64,000 bases of DNA, from contig NZ_PVNB01000008.1 of NCBI RefSeq assembly GCF_003001995.1, positions 62,001-126,000 of the forward strand, in the 5' to 3' direction. The notes under the pieces were generated by a model. The model saw nothing but the letters and a program-made list of their open reading frames with translations, was not told the DNA's origin and made no database searches. The translations under genes were made by a program, and so were the position numbers. This document shows positions 7,931 through 15,832 of this stretch, piece after piece. Origin of the DNA: Orenia metallireducens. GTDB lineage: Bacteria > Bacillota > Halanaerobiia > Halobacteroidales > Halobacteroidaceae. Position 1 is the first letter of the stretch, and each line of letters opens with the position of its first letter.

Positions 7931-8563
7931 ATGATAAGAAGCAATTTCAGAATATTAGTGATCTTATGTGTTGTAGCAGTGTCGGTTTACTCTGTACCTA
8001 TAATTGCTAAAGAAAATATTGAAACAACTACTAAAGGAAATGTAAAGAAGGTTGGCAAAGAAGAAAATATAAAAGCTACTGAGAAAATTACTGAAAAGGG
8101 TAGTAATAAAATTATTAAGAGAAGTAATGAAGGTAAGAATAGGACTAAAGATAAAAGCTTCTTTTTCTTACAAACCAGTTCTATGACCTACCACTGGAAC
8201 CAAAATCCTGACCGGAATAATGATCAAGGGCTGCTAGGTTTAGAATATCATAGTTCATCTAAGAAGCGACTTTATGGTGTAGCTCATTTTCAAAATTCAT
8301 ATTTTCAACCAACCTGGTATCTTTATACTGGAAGATCATATGACTTTAAGGAGATATCAAATTTTAAACTATATGGCAAAGTAACCTATGGAATTATTAG
8401 TGGCTATGATGATGAGAATGGTAAGTATTCTGCTTATATGAATAGGCTAGGAACCTTTCCAGCAGTTCTACCAAGTTTTGGGATGGAGTATAGAGACTAT
8501 GCCTTAGAAGTATCACTTTTTGGGATTGCTGGTTACATAGTGAATTTTGGTGTGAAGTTTTGA
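7931..8563 (+). CDS. Exported PagP-like outer-membrane beta-barrel candidate
   Basis: 210-aa exported protein. ATG 7931 follows AAGGGAG and begins MIRSNFRILVILCVVAVSVY, a signal peptide, followed by a Lys/Thr/Glu-rich spacer to about residue 75. The remainder alternates aromatic and small residues as in beta strands and contains AHFQNSYFQPTWYLYTG, LYGKVTYGIISGY, FPAVLPSFGMEY, and ends IAGYIVNFGVKF with a C-terminal Phe. That pattern (NS..QPT.Y.Y.G, YGK.T.G...GY, P..LPS.G) resembles PagP-like or so-called glycerol-3-phosphate transporter outer-membrane barrels of Proteobacteria. This is pattern recall, not a search. It sits inside the cobalamin cluster but need not be functionally linked. If correct it supports an outer membrane in this organism. 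Confidence 0.5.
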   Translation: MIRSNFRILVILCVVAVSVYSVPIIAKENIETTTKGNVKKVGKEENIKATEKITEKGSNKIIKRSNEGKNRTKDKSFFFLQTSSMTYHWNQNPDRNNDQGLLGLEYHSSSKKRLYGVAHFQNSYFQPTWYLYTGRSYDFKEISNFKLYGKVTYGIISGYDDENGKYSAYMNRLGTFPAVLPSFGMEYRDYALEVSLFGIAGYIVNFGVKF

Positions 8564-8647
8564 TTAAGCTTGAAGATAATAAGTTTTAGACATACATACA
8601 TGTTGATTTTGAAGTAAGGAAAATAGCTAAGATGAAGGAGTGCTAAG

Positions 8648-9244
8648 ATGAATCTAGAAAACAAACTATCCCAAGGCCTAGTACAAATCTATACTGGTGA
8701 TGGTAAAGGAAAGACGACAGCTGCTTTAGGCTTAGCGTTGAGAGCAGCAGGTCATGGCTTGAAAGTAGAGGTGATTCAATATCTAAAGGGGAGTACTTAT
8801 ACTGGAGAGCTATACTCTACAGAAAGACTAGCAAATCTTAATATCAAGCAGTTTGGCAAAGGCTGCTCCTATGCTGCTTTGATTAAGCAGGGGTTAATGG
8901 GCTGTACTGGCTGTGGAGAGTGTTTTATTAAGAACAGTAAGAACAAAGAAGCCCATCAGAAATTTGTTACTTGGGCTTATGAGTATACTAAAGAGATTCT
9001 AGAAGAGGGTAAACAGGATCTTGTGATTTTAGATGAGATTAATAATGCTTTGCGTTATGACTTGTTATCAACAGAGGATGTATTAAAGTTAATTGAATTA
9101 AAATCGGAGCAGACGGAATTAATCTTAACTGGTAGAAGGATGCCTCAAGATATTTTGGAAAAGGCTGATCTGGTTACAGAGATGAAGGCTATCAAGCATC
9201 CTTATCAACAAGGGATTAAGAGTCGCAGGGGAATTGAATATTGA
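8648..9244 (+). CDS. cobO: Corrinoid (cob(I)alamin) adenosyltransferase
   Basis: CobA/CobO/BtuR-family enzyme (198 aa) that transfers the 5'-deoxyadenosyl group of ATP to Co(I) corrinoids. P-loop TGDGKGKTTAALG at residues 16-28, VEVIQYLKG at 40-48, DLVILDEINNAL and ELILTGRRMPQDILEKADLV near the C-terminus are standard. ATG 8648 follows AAGGAG. Unusual is a segment with four cysteines, C73, C86, C89 and C92 (QGLMGCTGCGECF), not present in the enteric enzyme; it could bind metal. The stop overlaps the cobS start (TGATG), so the two are coupled. Confidence 0.92.
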   Translation: MNLENKLSQGLVQIYTGDGKGKTTAALGLALRAAGHGLKVEVIQYLKGSTYTGELYSTERLANLNIKQFGKGCSYAALIKQGLMGCTGCGECFIKNSKNKEAHQKFVTWAYEYTKEILEEGKQDLVILDEINNALRYDLLSTEDVLKLIELKSEQTELILTGRRMPQDILEKADLVTEMKAIKHPYQQGIKSRRGIEY

Positions 9245-9990
9245 TGAATAGTTTCTTGATAGCGGTACAATTTATTAGCAGAATTCCTGTTAAAAAGGAG
9301 TTAGATTATAATGATAAGGCTCTTGCCAAATCGATGATTTATTATCCTTTGATTGGGATTCTATTTGGTGGGATATTAGTTTTAATTGATTATCTAGCTA
9401 GTATCTATTTTGGACAACTAGTGACTAGTAGTCTGTTGCTGATGGCTATGGTCTTATTAACTGGCGGAATTCATCTTGATGGTTTAATGGATAGCTGTGA
9501 TGGACTCTTAAGTGGTCGAAAGAAGGATAGGATTTTAGAGATTATGAGGGATAGTAGGGTCGGCGCTTTTGGAGTAATTGGTCTTGTTACTCTGTTTTTA
9601 TTGAAATTCAGCCTCTTAGTAGAGCTTCCAAGTAATCATAAGATAGCAATTTTATTATTCTTTCCTACCATAAGTCGGTGGGCGATAGTTTATGCTGCCT
9701 TCAATTATCCTTATGCTCGCAAATCAGGATTGGGTAAGGTTTATGCTGAGAATTTAAAGTTTAGAGACTTGTTAATAGTCAATATCTGGACTCTATTATT
9801 AGGAGTAGTTTTATTTCAATTTAGAGGATTAATCATATTTTTACTAGTTCGTTTAATGACAATTATCATTGCTAAGTCAATTACCAAGAAGATTGATGGA
9901 CTAACTGGCGATAACTATGGAGCGATCAATGAGATTGTCGAAGTTTTTGCCATATTGATAATAACTCTTGTCTTAAGGTTAAAGCTGTAA
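9244..9990 (+). CDS. cobS: Adenosylcobinamide-GDP ribazoletransferase
   Basis: Cobalamin-5'-phosphate synthase (248 aa), the membrane enzyme that joins AdoCbi-GDP and alpha-ribazole (phosphate). The hallmark GGIHLDGLMDSCDGLLSGRK, with aspartates for Mg2+, lies at about residues 76-95, followed by the MRDSRVGAFG motif. It has at least five hydrophobic segments and ends in a hydrophobic helix with KLKL. ATG 9244 forms a TGATG overlap with the cobO stop; a TTG three bases earlier is also possible. Its co-substrate is supplied by the CblT/CblS pair that follows and by CobU upstream. Confidence 0.93.
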   Translation: MNSFLIAVQFISRIPVKKELDYNDKALAKSMIYYPLIGILFGGILVLIDYLASIYFGQLVTSSLLLMAMVLLTGGIHLDGLMDSCDGLLSGRKKDRILEIMRDSRVGAFGVIGLVTLFLLKFSLLVELPSNHKIAILLFFPTISRWAIVYAAFNYPYARKSGLGKVYAENLKFRDLLIVNIWTLLLGVVLFQFRGLIIFLLVRLMTIIIAKSITKKIDGLTGDNYGAINEIVEVFAILIITLVLRLKL

Positions 9991-10013
9991 ATAAATATTT
10001 AGAGGAGATTACT

Positions 10014-10496
10014 ATGAGAAGAGATAATGAAAATTGGAGAATAGTAAATCTAGTTAGAGTCAGTCTGTTAATATCCCTATCAGCAGTTGGGGCCTATCTT
10101 AAATTCCCAAGCCCTGTAGGAAGTATCGCTCTTGATTCTTTACCTGGTTACTTAGGGGTCTTGTTATTAGGAGGAGCTAAGGGGAGTCTTATCTTAATAA
10201 TTGGACATCTAGTCTCTGCCTTAACAGCCAGTCTACCTTTAGGTCCAATCCATTTAATTGTTGGACTATTAATGGGAGTTGGGGGCTTAGTATTTGGATA
10301 TATAGTCGAAAGAAATAAAGTACTTGCAACAGTTATAGCTATTCTTTATAATGGACTGATTATACCTGCGCTGTTGCTACCTATCTTAGGTATGGGATTT
10401 TTTATCGGGATAGTTCCTATCTTATTATTAGCCTCTGGGGTTAATATCGGTTTAGCATTATTGCTAAGTAGGTTCTTTCAAAGGGAGCAATTTTAG
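10014..10496 (+). CDS. cblT: ECF-type S component, probable alpha-ribazole transporter
   Basis: 160-aa integral membrane protein with about six hydrophobic segments. It resembles substrate-binding S components of energy-coupling factor transporters: charged N-terminus, FPSPVGSIALDSLPGYLGVLLLG, and LPLGPIHLIVGLLMGVGGLVFGY. It sits between cobS and a PurM-like kinase gene whose ATG follows its stop directly. In Listeria and Geobacillus, CblT (ECF S-type) and CblS (alpha-ribazole kinase) form an alpha-ribazole salvage pair; the neighbourhood fits, so CblT is the best guess. The ECF ATPases and T subunit are not in the window and would have to be shared from elsewhere. Substrate is inferred from context only. 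Confidence 0.65.
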   Translation: MRRDNENWRIVNLVRVSLLISLSAVGAYLKFPSPVGSIALDSLPGYLGVLLLGGAKGSLILIIGHLVSALTASLPLGPIHLIVGLLMGVGGLVFGYIVERNKVLATVIAILYNGLIIPALLLPILGMGFFIGIVPILLLASGVNIGLALLLSRFFQREQF

Positions 10497-11216
10497 ATGA
10501 AACGGGATATATCTATTGTGAACTTAGATAGTGAGAAGGCTTTAGTGATTGCTTGTGACTCCTTAGGTGGGATTGGAAGTAAAAAACATGACAAGATAAG
10601 GGTTGCTAATAGCTTGGTAGGTAAGTTTACAGCTAGAGTTGCTTTGATGGAACTTATGGCTAGTGGAGCAACTCCGATATCTGTTGTAGATACTTTAAGT
10701 GTAGAGTTAAAGCCTACAGGTGAGGAGATTATCTCTGGGATTAAAGAAGAGATAGCTAAGATAGGTATTGATGATTTATTGACAGGAAGTACTGAAGAGA
10801 ATGTAGTGACTGTACAGACTGGGATTGGAGTCACTGCCATTGGAAGTGTAGAGATCGATCAACTGAGGGTAGGAAGCTCTCAGCAAGAGGATTTGATAGT
10901 TGCGATCGGCCTTCCCAAAGTAGGTGATCAGGTCTTAGCAGATTTAAGTCAGATTGCTGATTTGGATTTGCTAATAGAGCTATTAAAATTTGATTATATC
11001 CATGAAATCTTACCAGTTGGCTCCAAGGGAATCTTATATGAAGCTCAACTCTTAGCAAAGAGCAATGGGCTAGAATTATCCTTAGTAAAGAGCAAAGTAG
11101 ATTTACAAAAATCGGCAGGTCCAGCTACTGTTCTTTTAGTTACAGTAGCAGCAGAAGATTTAACTAGGTTGAAAGTGATAGATAAACCAGTTAATGTAAT
11201 TGGGAGATTAGATTGA
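10497..11216 (+). CDS. cblS: PurM-like ATP-binding protein, probable alpha-ribazole kinase
   Basis: 239-aa soluble protein of the AIR-synthase (PurM/ThiL/SelD-like) fold: ACDSLGGIGSKKHDKI near the N-terminus (Asp for Mg-ATP), then ARVALMELMASGATPISVVDTLSVE, the usual PurM helix/strand, and a C-terminal half with LPVGSKGILYEAQLLAKSN and KSAGPATVLLVT. Its ATG starts directly after the cblT stop. Known CblS enzymes phosphorylate alpha-ribazole to alpha-ribazole phosphate, replacing CobT activity when DMB riboside is imported. No cobT gene is seen in the window, which fits. Assignment rests on fold motifs plus position; another PurM-like kinase activity remains possible. Confidence 0.65.
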   Translation: MKRDISIVNLDSEKALVIACDSLGGIGSKKHDKIRVANSLVGKFTARVALMELMASGATPISVVDTLSVELKPTGEEIISGIKEEIAKIGIDDLLTGSTEENVVTVQTGIGVTAIGSVEIDQLRVGSSQQEDLIVAIGLPKVGDQVLADLSQIADLDLLIELLKFDYIHEILPVGSKGILYEAQLLAKSNGLELSLVKSKVDLQKSAGPATVLLVTVAAEDLTRLKVIDKPVNVIGRLD

Positions 11217-11241
11217 GATGATTAATAGATACATTATAATA

Positions 11242-11310
11242 TTTTAGTGGCAAGTGATGAGTAGAAGTTATTACTCGTCACCCGTTCCTCATCACTTGTC
11301 ACTGCTAAAA
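11242..11310. repeat. Imperfect palindrome before pduX
   Basis: TTTTAGTGGCAAGTGATGAG (11242-11261) pairs with CTCATCACTTGTCACTGCTAAAA (11288-11310) with few mismatches, around an inner GTAGAAGTTATTACTCGTCACC segment that can also pair partly. It belongs to the GTAATGAGTAAC-type repeat family. It ends about 14 bases before the pduX start. Confidence 0.75.
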
Positions 11311-11324
11311 GAGGAGTAACGAAG

Positions 11325-12203
11325 ATGGAAGTAACTGTTAAGGTACCAGGAAGTTGTGGTGAGTTGGTACAAGGAGTAATTGATGGAATCAATCTTCATA
11401 TTACCTGTCCAATAGATCTTTATAGTTATGTAACGGTTAGAGTAGAGCAGAGTTTTAAAGGGATTAGGAGCAAGCAAGCAGGAAATAAGGCAATCACTGC
11501 CCTTAAAGAGACCCTTACCTATTTTGGTTATGATAGTGGTGCAGAGATAACTATTAGGTCTAAATTAGTTAAAGGGAAGGGAATGGCTAGCAGTACAGCC
11601 GATATCGTAGCTACAATTATAGCCACTACCTTAGCAATAGGAGAAGAAGTGGATACAGAGTTAATCAAAGAGATAGCTCTCAAGATAGAACCGACAGATG
11701 GATTGTTTTTAACAGGGATAGTAGCCTTTGACCATCTACAAGGAAAGAGGTCAATCAAGCTAGGAGAGATAGACCCTATTCCAATCTTAATCTTTGATAT
11801 TGGTGGTGAGGTAGATACTCTAAGCTTCAATTCTAGAAGTGATTTAGCAAGTCTGAATCTGCTTAGAGAGCAAGAGGTAAAGAGGGCTTATAAATTGGTG
11901 GCAGAAGGTATTAAGAGAGGGGATAGGAGATTAATAGCTAAGGGAGCAACCTTAAGTAGTCTATCGAATCAGATTATATTATTTAAGCCTTATTTGAGTA
12001 AACTTTTAGAATTGGCTACAGAAAAAGAGGCTATCTTAGGGTTAAGTATTGCTCATAGTGGTACCTTAATTGGAGTTATTTTAGATAATCAAAGAGATTA
12101 TGTAGAAGTATTAACAGAGATCAAAGCTAAAGTACCTGAACTTAATTATTTGCTGATAACTCAGATAATTAATGGAGGTTATCAGATTCTTACAGAGGGG
12201 TGA
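11325..12203 (+). CDS. pduX: L-threonine kinase
   Basis: GHMP-family kinase (292 aa) that phosphorylates L-threonine to O-phospho-L-threonine, the precursor of aminopropanol phosphate in the cobalamin nucleotide loop. VKVPGSCGELVQGVIDG at the N-terminus is the PduX signature, LVKGKGMASSTADIVA at about residues 82-97 is the GHMP ATP-binding motif 2, and IEPTDGLF follows. ATG 11325 lies just after GAGGAG. Its product is the substrate of CobD, whose gene follows at once, so the pair completes the linker branch feeding CbiB. Confidence 0.9.
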   Translation: MEVTVKVPGSCGELVQGVIDGINLHITCPIDLYSYVTVRVEQSFKGIRSKQAGNKAITALKETLTYFGYDSGAEITIRSKLVKGKGMASSTADIVATIIATTLAIGEEVDTELIKEIALKIEPTDGLFLTGIVAFDHLQGKRSIKLGEIDPIPILIFDIGGEVDTLSFNSRSDLASLNLLREQEVKRAYKLVAEGIKRGDRRLIAKGATLSSLSNQIILFKPYLSKLLELATEKEAILGLSIAHSGTLIGVILDNQRDYVEVLTEIKAKVPELNYLLITQIINGGYQILTEG

Positions 12204-12210
12204 AGTTAGA

Positions 12211-13281
12211 TTGGAGCATATTCATGGTGGTAATATTACTAAAGCAGTCAAGAAGTATGGTTTAAGTAAAGAAGATATTATAGATTTTAGTGCCAATATC
12301 AACTTTTTAGGTCCGCCAGCGGCTGTTAGTGAGGAGATAAGGAAGAATATTGATGGAATAGTCAATTATCCAGAACCAGACTCTCAAGAACTAAAAGAGA
12401 ATTTGGCCAATAAATTGAATTTAGGTAGAGAAAATATTATAATGGGTAATGGTGCAGTAGAGTTAATCTATTTATTGACTAAAGTATTAAATCCGAGTAA
12501 ATCGATGGTTTTATCCCCTACTTTCTCTGAATATGCTTTAGCAGCTAAGAGTGTAGGGGGTAAAGTAGAAGAATTTCCTTTACATAGAGAGGATAATTTT
12601 CAATTGAAGATAAATACATTATTAAGTAGCTTGGACAGTATAGATTTGTTATTTTTATGTAATCCTAACAATCCTACTGGGACCTTACTCTCAAGGGCTG
12701 AGCTGATTGAGATTTTAGAGTATACAAATAATCAGGGGATCTTCTTAGTAGTTGATGAAGCCTTTGCTGACTTTGTCAAAGAAGAAGTAGCTATTATAGA
12801 TTTGATTAATGATTATAATAACCTATTTGTTTTACGTTCTTTAACAAAATTCTTTGCAATTCCAGGTTTAAGAGTCGGTTATGGAGTAGCTAACCAAGAG
12901 CTAATTCAAAGCTTAATTGCTAGTAAAGACCCTTGGAACCTTAATTATTTTGCCCAAATAGCTACTAAGGTAGCCTTAGAGCAAAAAGAGTACATCAAAG
13001 AAACTAAAGTAAGAATTAAAGAGGAGAAGGAGTTTTTATATAAACAATTAAAGGAAATTGATAACTTAAAGGTCTACTATCCCAATGCCAATTATATCTT
13101 CATTGATATTGCGGCTACTGGGCTAACGGCTAGTTACTTAGAAGAGCTTTTAGCAAAAGAGGGAACTCTAATCCGTAACTGCAACTCTTACTCAGGTTTA
13201 GGGGAAGATTTTATCAGGGTAGCAGTCAAAGGTAGAGCTGATAATCTAAAATTATTAGAGCAGCTAAGAGAGAACTTATAA
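12211..13281 (+). CDS. cobD: L-threonine-O-3-phosphate decarboxylase
   Basis: PLP-dependent fold-type I enzyme (356 aa) making (R)-1-amino-2-propanol O-2-phosphate from threonine phosphate. The start is the typical HGGNITKAVKKYGL, preceded by a TTG at 12211 that has GAGGGGTGAAG upstream; an earlier in-frame start would overlap pduX and has no support. LCNPNNPTGTLLS, VVDEAFADF, and SLTKFFAIPGLRVGYG with the PLP lysine K213 are visible. A histidinol-phosphate aminotransferase (HisC) reading is less likely because of the HGG N-terminus and the neighbours, although hisC is missing from the his operon in this window. Confidence 0.9.
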   Translation: MEHIHGGNITKAVKKYGLSKEDIIDFSANINFLGPPAAVSEEIRKNIDGIVNYPEPDSQELKENLANKLNLGRENIIMGNGAVELIYLLTKVLNPSKSMVLSPTFSEYALAAKSVGGKVEEFPLHREDNFQLKINTLLSSLDSIDLLFLCNPNNPTGTLLSRAELIEILEYTNNQGIFLVVDEAFADFVKEEVAIIDLINDYNNLFVLRSLTKFFAIPGLRVGYGVANQELIQSLIASKDPWNLNYFAQIATKVALEQKEYIKETKVRIKEEKEFLYKQLKEIDNLKVYYPNANYIFIDIAATGLTASYLEELLAKEGTLIRNCNSYSGLGEDFIRVAVKGRADNLKLLEQLRENL

Positions 13282-14775
13282 TTATTTTGCTTCATGAAAG
13301 CTCTTTAGAATATCAAAACAGGTAAATAATAACTCAGCATATTTTTCCGAGGTATCGAAATCGGTTTTACTCCCATGTAAGATTGAGTTTCTTTCTTGTC
13401 TATAATCTATAGTTAGATATCCCAATCGTTGAGCAAAATTGACCTGAGTGTTATTGGCTTTAAAGACTTTAGGCCATTCTATAAAGATGATTAAGCCATA
13501 GAGGGAGTAAATTTTTGTAATATTATTAGAATTATCATAGTAGAGACCATTTTTAAGGTCAATGTTCTTTAAATTATATTTTATAACTATATATTGGGCT
13601 ATCTCCCAGACTAATCCTTCATTCTCTCGTAATAGAAGGGTGATAGCAGCAGCGATATGACTATTATTATAGGTAGCTATCGCTTCTTTAATATAGCGGA
13701 AATGCTTTGAAATTTCTAGAGGGTATAAATCCTGATCTATGGTCTTAGTCAGCCTAGTCTCTAACGCTTTGATATATTTGGGCAAGATGTTTTTATTTTC
13801 TGCTTCGATTATCTTATTATAATCGTCAATTGCTAGAAATTCAATCCATTCAAATTGAGTAGTACTGTGATTGATTTCAAAAATATTTAAGGGTGGTAGA
13901 ATCTTATTATTAATCACTTCAAAGGAATTGTCCCCAAAGACAAGTTGTCTAATAACGAAGGGCTTTAAATTATTTTCTTTAATTTGTGACTTAGTTAATT
14001 CAACCCATTCATTTAAGAGGTTAATATTATATTGGAGCTTAAATTTCATATATTGATATTTAGGTTTCTGGAATTTTGCTTTATTTAGTTCACTTCTATT
14101 TCTTTGTAAAATATTAGTTGCTTTCTGAAGGTATTCTTGTAATTGCTTTTTATGCTCTTCTAATTTATCCTTGAATTTTTGATAGTCAAAACCTAAAAGA
14201 ATATTCTTCCACTGATTGAAGTCTTGAATCTCTTGATCTACTTTAGATAATTTCATTAATAATCTAAAATAGTCTCTATCCTTTAAACTAAGGTCAAGCT
14301 TAATTTCTTTTGCTCTTAAGGCCTTGATACAGAACTCTTTAGGTACTAAATCTATATATTCATAAGAGTTATTCTGGTCTTTAACCTGCCAGATTAGATT
14401 ATTATTTATTTTATTAGAGTTTATAGTTGCTTCTGTGGAAGTAGCTGAAGATTTTTGTTGAGTGTTGCTTATTACTTGTGTTTCATAGGTAGCTCTCTCT
14501 TCTTTAAGAAAGCAGCATAAGCAATGATAGCTTTTATTCATCAAATCCTCTTTATTCTTAAATCTATTATATAGGTCTAGCATTTTGCCTGTTAAGATCT
14601 CTGTGACTTCTGTTTGATTCTTCTTACTTATCTTTTTAAAAAAATTATGGGCATGTTCTTTATCGGCTAATTCAGATAGCTTTTTAGGTAACTTATTCTG
14701 TTCATTTTCAGATAGGCTAGCAATAAGGTTACTGATAGCTTCTAATCTTAATTTATTACGGGATAATTCTGCCAT
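13282..14775 (-). CDS. Unknown 497-aa protein with C-terminal HEPN-like motif
   Basis: Not recognised as a whole. ATG 14775 (MAELSRNKLRLEA) has GGAGTGAT upstream; a GTG twelve bases earlier overlaps that site and was rejected. The protein is hydrophilic, Lys/Asn-rich, with no signal or membrane segment. Residues about 60-90 contain a pair CLCC (SYHCLCCFLKEE), and about 185-260 look coiled-coil (EEHKKQLQEYLQKATNILQR and following). The C-terminal about 120 residues are helical and contain RNSILHG at 462-468, an R-N-x3-H spacing typical of HEPN nucleases, followed by SEKYAELLFTCFDIL. HEPN domains are common in antiviral and toxin RNases, but catalysis here is inference. It lies tail-to-tail with cobD with no gap and breaks the cob gene run, which suggests acquisition. 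Confidence 0.55.
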   Translation of the reverse strand: MAELSRNKLRLEAISNLIASLSENEQNKLPKKLSELADKEHAHNFFKKISKKNQTEVTEILTGKMLDLYNRFKNKEDLMNKSYHCLCCFLKEERATYETQVISNTQQKSSATSTEATINSNKINNNLIWQVKDQNNSYEYIDLVPKEFCIKALRAKEIKLDLSLKDRDYFRLLMKLSKVDQEIQDFNQWKNILLGFDYQKFKDKLEEHKKQLQEYLQKATNILQRNRSELNKAKFQKPKYQYMKFKLQYNINLLNEWVELTKSQIKENNLKPFVIRQLVFGDNSFEVINNKILPPLNIFEINHSTTQFEWIEFLAIDDYNKIIEAENKNILPKYIKALETRLTKTIDQDLYPLEISKHFRYIKEAIATYNNSHIAAAITLLLRENEGLVWEIAQYIVIKYNLKNIDLKNGLYYDNSNNITKIYSLYGLIIFIEWPKVFKANNTQVNFAQRLGYLTIDYRQERNSILHGSKTDFDTSEKYAELLFTCFDILKSFHEAK

Positions 14776-15131
14776 AGCTAATATCACTCCAATTATTTAG
14801 AGATTACTTGAATTATTAGAATTATATCATAATATAGCTACTTATTTAAGTAAGTGGATTAATTTTTACTATGATGCTAAGAGGAGAATGTTATGATAGA
14901 ATTGTACTAAAATCTTGATACTAAGGAAATGGCTAATTGTCTGTGTGGGTAAAATAATACTATTTAGAGAGATTAGGGCACTTTGGTTGTTAGGTAGATA
15001 GATGGGTAGGCACTGCCTAACTGCCTAACCCTCTAACTTCCAACCACCAAAGTAAAAAGTGTCACAACACACCCATAAAGTCACAGATATATGAGATATT
15101 TCGAACTACATATTTTAAGGGGGTATAAATT
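14776..15131. other. 356-base gap with a long degenerate palindrome
   Basis: No gene of useful length. It holds an imperfect palindrome at about 14976-15063: GGGCACTTTGGTTGTTAGGTAG on the left, CCAACCACCAAAGT and AAAAGTGTC on the right, with a GGGTAGGCA / TGCCTAACT core. The upstream half is AT-rich and presumably carries promoters for the HEPN-like gene (leftward) and cobC (rightward), but no consensus -35/-10 pair stands out. A five-codon ORF with GAGGAG at about 14895 was seen and is not considered meaningful. Confidence 0.6.
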
Positions 15132-15746
15132 ATGGAGACTAAAATTATTTTAGTAAGGCATGGAGAGACTGACTGGAATCGAGAATTAAGATTTCAAGGG
15201 AGTAAAGATATTCAACTTAATGACAACGGGATAGAGCAGGCTGAGAAGTTGGCTCAAAGACTAGCAGCAGAAGAGATAGATGTGATCTATGCAAGTGATT
15301 TGGAACGAGCTTATAAGACTGCCAAAACAGTGGCTAAAGAGCATGATTTGGAGGTAGATAAGTTTAAGGAGTTGCAGGAGATTAGCTTTGGTCAGTGGGA
15401 AGGTCTAACTTATAATCAGATCCAAGAGAAATATCAAGCAGAGTGGGCGATGTGGGAGGAGGATCCAGCCCTTAATGGAGCACCAGAAGGTGAGAGTCTT
15501 AAAGATGTACAAGAGAGGTCAATAAAGAAATTAGAGGAGATTATAAGTCGTCATCTTGGTAATACTATATTGATAGTCAGCCATGGGGGCGTAATTAAGG
15601 TATTAATTAGTACTTTATTTGGAATACCTTTAGCTAAGGCTTGGCAATTGATGCAGTCAAATACATCTGTCAATATTATTAATTATTATGAAGAGGATAA
15701 AGTTGCTTTAGAGCTATTTAACTGTACTAAGCATTTAGAGGATTAG
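15132..15746 (+). CDS. cobC: Histidine phosphatase, probable alpha-ribazole phosphatase
   Basis: Phosphoglycerate-mutase-like histidine phosphatase (204 aa). LVRHGETDWNRELRFQG at residues 7-23 holds the catalytic RHG; ASDLERAYKTAKT, ISFGQWEGLTYNQI, PEGESLKDVQER and ILIVSHGGVIKVLI (second catalytic His) follow. This family includes CobC, which removes the 5'-phosphate of alpha-ribazole or adenosylcobalamin phosphate. Position at the end of the cobalamin genes supports CobC, though generic family members have similar sequences. ATG 15132 follows AAGGGGGT. It is close to the tetrapyrrole cluster that starts with hemA. Confidence 0.8.
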   Translation: METKIILVRHGETDWNRELRFQGSKDIQLNDNGIEQAEKLAQRLAAEEIDVIYASDLERAYKTAKTVAKEHDLEVDKFKELQEISFGQWEGLTYNQIQEKYQAEWAMWEEDPALNGAPEGESLKDVQERSIKKLEEIISRHLGNTILIVSHGGVIKVLISTLFGIPLAKAWQLMQSNTSVNIINYYEEDKVALELFNCTKHLED

Positions 15747-15775
15747 TGGTCTTAGAATTAGCTAATTTATAATTG

Positions 15776-15813
15776 ATAATGTACAATTAGGCTTGAGGTT
15801 AATTGTACATTAT
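15776..15813. repeat. Perfect 14-bp hairpin before hemA
   Basis: ATAATGTACAATTA (15776-15789) and TAATTGTACATTAT (15800-15813) are exact inverted complements around a 10-base loop. It ends only five bases before the GGAGG of hemA, so as RNA it could affect hemA translation. The same words occur before cobQ1 (about 2120-2140). Confidence 0.8.
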
Positions 15814-15832
15814 AGTGGGAGGAATGGTTGTT

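Noticed and set aside
10493-10840. Long minus-strand open frame opposite cblS
   Set aside because: Low-complexity, hydrophobic and Ser/Pro-rich, no ribosome site, and fully inside a well-supported gene.
14895-14912. Five-codon leader ORF with GAGGAG upstream of cobC
   Set aside because: Too short to judge, no regulatory stem linked to it, and expected by chance.
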